Position numbers and translations under genes: made by a program | Part shown: positions 22,861-26,784 of the stretch, one piece after another | Position numbering within the stretch: the stretch's first letter is position 1 | Layout: the number at the start of each line of letters is the position of its first letter | NCBI GenBank assembly: GCA_029882335.1 | Contig: JAOUKW010000008.1 | Location: forward strand, 1 to 26,784 | Length of the DNA stretch: 26,784 bases | Reading direction: 5' to 3' | Origin: Candidatus Heimdallarchaeota archaeon | Lineage (GTDB): Archaea; Asgardarchaeota; Heimdallarchaeia; Heimdallarchaeales; Kariarchaeaceae | The notes under the pieces: generated by a model | What the model saw: the letters and a program-made list of their open reading frames with translations, nothing else | Told to the model about the DNA's origin: nothing | Databases searched by the model: none

Positions 22861-25281
22861 CTATTTTTTTACTATAATATTTAATGATTTGATATTTGTT
22901 AAATTATTAAGTCTTGAAATTATTGTTGAAGCATCAATGAATCCTGAAGAGCTTATAACTAAGGAAAGTGATGAAATGTAAATTCTATCTTCCTTTAACA
23001 TATTTTTTATTGAATTTAATAGAGTTAAAATAACTTCTAAAGGTAAATTTGTTAATGAATTTTTGGATTGATCTGATTCTATGTTGACTAATGTAAGATC
23101 TACATCAACAACAGTTAATCCAAGTAATAATTTTAAAGGAATGAGTTGATTTATCAAACTTGCAAAATCATTTATTTTTAATTCATTACTATTTATTTGA
23201 ATTTGAAAACTTTCATTAAATGGAAATTTACCTGTATAAGGCAGTATAATTTCAATTTCACCAACGACTTTCTCATCACTAATTTCAGTATTCAATATCA
23301 ATTGTAAATTTTCGATTTCAGAGATTGAGTTGATTTGTGTTGATTGCAGTTTTTGTATTGTCAATAGATTTTGTTCTACCAATTGTTTTATTGGTGATAA
23401 TAATACATCTGTACTGGTAATCTTAGGTAATTGCGTATCAGTATGAAAGGCCTCAACAACATTTTTTATTGTTCTCAAATTTGTTTTACTATTCAATATA
23501 TGCAATAAATACTCACTTGATATAGTAGTAAATACGATTCCATCGTTAATTAAAAAATCAATAATATTTTCAGAACTTGGTAAATATTTATTTTCTGTGT
23601 GAATTACTCCATTCTTTATGTAATCTATTTGATTGAATGAGGTAATAATATATTCAGTTGACCTTGAGCTAAGTCGTTGTATCAAATGATCGTACTTCAA
23701 TTTTAACTTTTTATCAATATATTTCAATGCAAGAAATTGTTTAAGCTTATCTATCCAATCATATGTACTTGAATATAATAGAATTATCGAATTGATTTGG
23801 GGATTGATATTTCCCTTATTCGTAAAGTAAAGCAGATCATAGTTTGTTTTATTATCAATATCCTTTATGAGTAAATTAATTTTGTCCATTGAAAATGACT
23901 TGTTTTCTGATGAAAACAACAATTTGTACAAATTTGAATTATGTCGATCTCTTAAGATTTCTTCAATAAATTGTGTTATATCTGAATTATTTATTTTAAT
24001 AGAATTATCTGATACTTGCTTAATAATATTTGGTTCAACTTTATAAACGAAATTATTATTATCTCTTGTCAGATACCATTGATTTTCTTCAATTTTATCC
24101 ATTATATCTATTATTATACCTTTGGACACAAATCTATTCTGACAAATATGTATTATTTCTGATTCAGTAGTTGAGTAACCCAAGAGTGAGTTTAATCCAA
24201 TAATGTTTGTAATTTTGATCGCTAAATTTCCCAAACCATGGATACGGTGAATGTCTTTTACAATTACATCATATAATTCGTGATTTGAAAGAAATCGATA
24301 AAATTCTTCTCTTACAGATAAATTTGTTAAATCGATATATGCTATAGAAATATCGTCTGGTAGATTTTGTACTACTATAGATAAAAGACGTAAGATACCT
24401 CGCAAATACTGAAAACCTGGTTTTTGATACAATCGATCCCATAATGACTCTATAAAATAATAATTAAATGGAAAAAAGGAATCCAATTCCTGAATTTCTG
24501 TATATAAAGATTGAATATATGTATTTTTTATTTTAGGATTAATATCTTTGAAAAAATAGCTTGTCAATAACTTATTGAAATCTTGTTTTATAATTGGGGA
24601 ATGTCTTGATGAAATTCTATTAAATATTGCATCTAAATTATCAATGATATCTATTACGTCCATAGATTCATTTTGGTATAACTGTTGATCTGATGGGATA
24701 GAAATAAGTAGTGCTGCATTTTTTGATTTTGCAACTTCAACGCTTAATTGTTGTAAAAATACAAGAGCTAATTCCTTTTTATTAGTATCACCTTCTTTTA
24801 TTGCATGTAATTTTTTTAAATATACTACTATTTCATCAATTATTATTATTAATGGTTTATTTTGCAAATAGTTTTTGAATTCAGTAAAAAAATTGTTTGA
24901 TGTTGATTGAAGCTTTAATTTGTCTATTATAATGGTTTGTAAATCCACTTCATCTTGATTTAATCCATCCATGTGCAATATCATGTCTGAATTGTTTTTT
25001 GAAATCACTTCAACTAATTTACTCAGTAGTTGAGTTTTACCACTTCCAAATCCACCATAAATTACATGAATTGAATTTATTGATTCACCCTCAATTCTTT
25101 TCATAAGTATATCTACTAAATCCTTGTATACAGTAGAGGGATAAAAATTTGTAGAATTATTAAGATATGAGTCTATATTGCCCGAAAATTTATCTAATGT
25201 ATATGTGAGAGTATTTTCTCGTAATATTAAATCTCCATCTTTTGTCAACTTCCTTATTGATGATATGGAATTGTTACTCAA
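22861..25281 (-). CDS. Large DUF499-like P-loop ATPase
   Basis: An 806-residue protein with an AAA-type ATPase domain in its first half. The Walker A motif is GGFGSGKT at 76-83, Walker B is LIIIIDE at 144-150, and a sensor-1-like LLISIPSD strand comes near 197-204. Downstream RISSRHSP and FQYLRGILRLLSIVVQNL match the order seen in DUF499 ATPases. The rest (about 350-806) is low in recognisable motifs and rich in Ile, Asn and Leu. DUF499 proteins are often found in methylation-linked defence or helicase clusters, but no methyltransferase, nuclease or helicase partner is in the visible 3 kb on either side. The start is TTG at 25281; the ATG just upstream meets a stop at once. The parvulin gene ends 32 bp upstream. 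Confidence 0.7.
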   Translation of the reverse strand: MSNNSISSIRKLTKDGDLILRENTLTYTLDKFSGNIDSYLNNSTNFYPSTVYKDLVDILMKRIEGESINSIHVIYGGFGSGKTQLLSKLVEVISKNNSDMILHMDGLNQDEVDLQTIIIDKLKLQSTSNNFFTEFKNYLQNKPLIIIIDEIVVYLKKLHAIKEGDTNKKELALVFLQQLSVEVAKSKNAALLISIPSDQQLYQNESMDVIDIIDNLDAIFNRISSRHSPIIKQDFNKLLTSYFFKDINPKIKNTYIQSLYTEIQELDSFFPFNYYFIESLWDRLYQKPGFQYLRGILRLLSIVVQNLPDDISIAYIDLTNLSVREEFYRFLSNHELYDVIVKDIHRIHGLGNLAIKITNIIGLNSLLGYSTTESEIIHICQNRFVSKGIIIDIMDKIEENQWYLTRDNNNFVYKVEPNIIKQVSDNSIKINNSDITQFIEEILRDRHNSNLYKLLFSSENKSFSMDKINLLIKDIDNKTNYDLLYFTNKGNINPQINSIILLYSSTYDWIDKLKQFLALKYIDKKLKLKYDHLIQRLSSRSTEYIITSFNQIDYIKNGVIHTENKYLPSSENIIDFLINDGIVFTTISSEYLLHILNSKTNLRTIKNVVEAFHTDTQLPKITSTDVLLSPIKQLVEQNLLTIQKLQSTQINSISEIENLQLILNTEISDEKVVGEIEIILPYTGKFPFNESFQIQINSNELKINDFASLINQLIPLKLLLGLTVVDVDLTLVNIESDQSKNSLTNLPLEVILTLLNSIKNMLKEDRIYISSLSLVISSSGFIDASTIISRLNNLTNIKSLNIIVKK

Positions 25282-25313
25282 ATCTTACACCAAATTTACA
25301 TTAGATTATATAA

Positions 25314-25589
25314 TTACTTAGTTCGTTTAATCACGTGGTAGCCAAACTTTGTTTTAACAGGAGGTGAGATTTCACCTACATTTAATTTAAATGCAACAAT
25401 CTCAAACTCTTTTACCATTTGACCTTTCCCAAACTCTCCTAAATCTCCACCCTTCTTCTTTGAGGGACAAGTTGAATAGGTTCGAGCCAGTTCAGCAAAA
25501 TCTTTTCCACTGGTAGCTAATTCATATACTTTTGCTGCTTGATTGTGCTTTTCAACTAATACATGACTTGCTTTTATTTTATTTGCCAT
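25314..25589 (-). CDS. Single-domain parvulin peptidyl-prolyl isomerase
   Basis: A 91-residue cytosolic parvulin that catalyses cis/trans isomerisation of X-Pro bonds. The full fold is seen: KIKASHVLVEK at the start, DFAELARTYSTCPSKKKGGDLGEFGKGQM in the middle, EFEIVAFKL, and GYHVIKR at the end, with the catalytic-type residues His9 and His85. The sequence resembles the single-domain thaumarchaeal parvulins (NmPin/CsPinA type). There is no signal peptide or lipobox. Start ATG at 25589. It sits between the URO-D-family gene (29 bp upstream) and the DUF499-like gene (32 bp downstream), so all three may be co-transcribed. Confidence 0.92.
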   Translation of the reverse strand: MANKIKASHVLVEKHNQAAKVYELATSGKDFAELARTYSTCPSKKKGGDLGEFGKGQMVKEFEIVAFKLNVGEISPPVKTKFGYHVIKRTK

Positions 25590-25618
25590 GATATTCTCTT
25601 CTCCTGATTTTATTTGAG

Positions 25619-26590
25619 TTATTTCTTATAATCTGTAAATAAATCCTTAATTTTTACATCAGATGTACCCTGAAGAATTACACAAGATGGACTAAAAATA
25701 AATGGCAATTCCAAGTGAAGATCATTACAAGGATCTATAATTTTATTTAAATTACCTTCATACATCATCTCAGGATTTATTCCTCCAAACAATCCTCCTT
25801 TAAATAATTTTTTGGCTTCTTGAAAATTAATTCCCTTGTCATGATGCCAATTGACTGCATCAGGAGCTAATTTATCTAGGGATTCTTTAAATCTAACATC
25901 ATCACCATGAAGATGTAATACTGTGAATTCCGATTTTTTCTTTATTTCTTGAAAGACCCGGGAGTTTAATTTTAATAGTTTTTTCATCATTGAGTCTGAG
26001 AAACCTAATTGCTTATCTGCTGTTTGAATCGCATAGAAAATTCCATTAGAACCTGCATCAATACATGATTTCGCATATTCGATGGTTGTATTTTCGATTA
26101 TTTTGAATGCAGCTTCAACATATTGTCCATAATTGTCTGAATCATCCAGATGATCCTGAAATTTATTTGAAGACAATTTTCGAGCAACCATAACTGGTGA
26201 AAAAATAGTCATCATCATAGGAATATCTGGCAATTGTTTGGACATCTTCTGAACATACTTTATTTGTTGGCCATAAACACCATCATTTGGATCAATTTCC
26301 TTTATTTTATCCCAATCACTAATTTTATCAATTATACAACGAACACATTTGCTAGATCCGTCACTTCTAGCATCTGTACTTCCTCTTCTTATTTTGCAAC
26401 CAAAATCCTCGACACAATATCTTCCTTGTGGGGATAATTTGACAACATCCGAAGGAAATAATCTGTAATCCTTAAGGGTATCCTCAACAAGATAATCAAT
26501 ATTATGATCTCGCTGTGGGTAATGTCTCCAATAACTAACTAACTTTTCTTGTGTTGTTTTACCCTTTATTGTTTGAATTACATTATCCAT
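25619..26590 (-). CDS. URO-D family protein, probably not a uroporphyrinogen decarboxylase
   Basis: A 323-residue TIM-barrel protein of the uroporphyrinogen decarboxylase superfamily. The YLVEDTLKDYRLFPSDVVKLSPQGRY segment matches the superfamily N-terminal core, and the block WHHDKG is typical of the phosphate/substrate side. The MRQAGR signature of true HemE is absent, so heme decarboxylation is unlikely. Instead there are cysteines at 62, 68, 85 and 88 in the longer numbering, the last two as CVRC, which could bind a metal. Relatives include corrinoid methyltransferases of the MtaA/CmuA type. The ATG at 26590 is preferred over the TTG at 26599, since a TATA-like attaattataag at 26611-26622 lies 26 bp upstream of it. 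Confidence 0.75.
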   Translation of the reverse strand: MDNVIQTIKGKTTQEKLVSYWRHYPQRDHNIDYLVEDTLKDYRLFPSDVVKLSPQGRYCVEDFGCKIRRGSTDARSDGSSKCVRCIIDKISDWDKIKEIDPNDGVYGQQIKYVQKMSKQLPDIPMMMTIFSPVMVARKLSSNKFQDHLDDSDNYGQYVEAAFKIIENTTIEYAKSCIDAGSNGIFYAIQTADKQLGFSDSMMKKLLKLNSRVFQEIKKKSEFTVLHLHGDDVRFKESLDKLAPDAVNWHHDKGINFQEAKKLFKGGLFGGINPEMMYEGNLNKIIDPCNDLHLELPFIFSPSCVILQGTSDVKIKDLFTDYKK

Positions 26591-26610
26591 TAATTTCAAT
26601 GAAATTATCT

Positions 26611-26622
26611 ATTAATTATAAG
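26611..26622 (-). promoter_or_regulatory. TATA-like element of the URO-D family gene
   Basis: On the minus strand this reads cttataattaat, centred about 26 bp upstream of ATG 26590. It supports a leaderless transcript beginning at the ATG and not at the TTG nine bases earlier. It is the likely promoter for the URO-D, parvulin and DUF499-like genes. Confidence 0.5.
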
Positions 26623-26692
26623 TTTTTCAAGGCTTATGTTTAATTTTGCTAGATTTATGGTTTATTACCTTAGAAATTTTATTGTTTGGTGA

Positions 26693-26784
26693 TTATGGTT
26701 GTACTTTGAATCCTTTTTCATATGAAAATAAACCATCCATAAAGGTCTTAGGACTCTTTCTTCTCTTACCACGTTGTCGAGTTA
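26693..26784 (-). CDS. C-terminal end of an unidentified gene, cut by window edge
   Basis: The last 29 codons of a minus-strand frame that enters from the right edge and stops with TAA at 26693-26695. The visible end is basic (RQRGKRRKSPKTFMDG) and then runs LFSYEKGFKVQP. No family can be named from so little. It is followed by 102 bp before the URO-D family start. A chance open frame of this length is possible, so the call is weak. Confidence 0.35.
   Translation of the reverse strand, partial: TRQRGKRRKSPKTFMDGLFSYEKGFKVQP

Noticed and set aside
22861..25281. A defence island around the DUF499-like ATPase
   Set aside because: No methyltransferase, nuclease, helicase or transposase is seen on either side; the neighbours are housekeeping types.

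Overview
The window is AT-rich chromosomal DNA from an archaeon. The archaeal calls rest on the large subunit of DNA polymerase D (DP2), a zinc-ribbon L34e ribosomal protein, a DUF106/EMC3-type membrane insertase, an archaeal-type cytidylate kinase and CoaBC, and many genes that start right after an AT-rich TATA-like element with little or no leader. Several proteins resemble eukaryotic families: a Trm9/ALKBH8-type tRNA methyltransferase, a class I/II-like histone deacetylase, an E2F/DP-type winged helix and EMC3. Together with a chemoreceptor signalling protein and a secreted phospholipase D/lamin-tail protein, this suggests an Asgard archaeon, possibly of the Heimdallarchaeia. The lineage is inference. 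I see no rRNA, tRNA, CRISPR array or transposase.

Layout. 1-3368 (minus): DP2, cut at the left edge. 3543-5860 (plus): Trm9-like methyltransferase, DUF106 insertase, L34e and cytidylate kinase; the last three are a remnant of a classic archaeal ribosomal/secretion cluster. 5845-11057 (minus): histone-deacetylase-like hydrolase, TerB-like helical protein, two-TM protein, HEAT-repeat protein, CoaBC, and a diacylglycerol-kinase-type lipid kinase. 11402-13985 (plus): secreted PLD/LTD protein and a small cyclophilin-like-fold protein. 13982-15657 (minus): DegV and an MTA/MTI phosphorylase family enzyme. 15770-20257 (plus): MTA/SAH deaminase, leucyl aminopeptidase, methyl-accepting signalling protein and a stand-alone Lrp ligand-binding (RAM) domain. 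20254-26784 (minus): aminotransferase, E2F-like winged helix, inositol-monophosphatase-family enzyme, DUF499-like ATPase, parvulin, URO-D-family protein, and the end of an unidentified gene.

Gene teamwork. The divergent phosphorylase/deaminase pair probably salvages methylthioadenosine through methylthioinosine. The E2F-like protein sits 19 bp upstream of an aminotransferase and is probably co-transcribed with it. The most interesting item is this 118-residue protein, which carries the RRIYD DNA-recognition motif of eukaryotic E2F/DP factors. The second is an orphan 806-residue DUF499-like ATPase without its usual methyltransferase partners in view.
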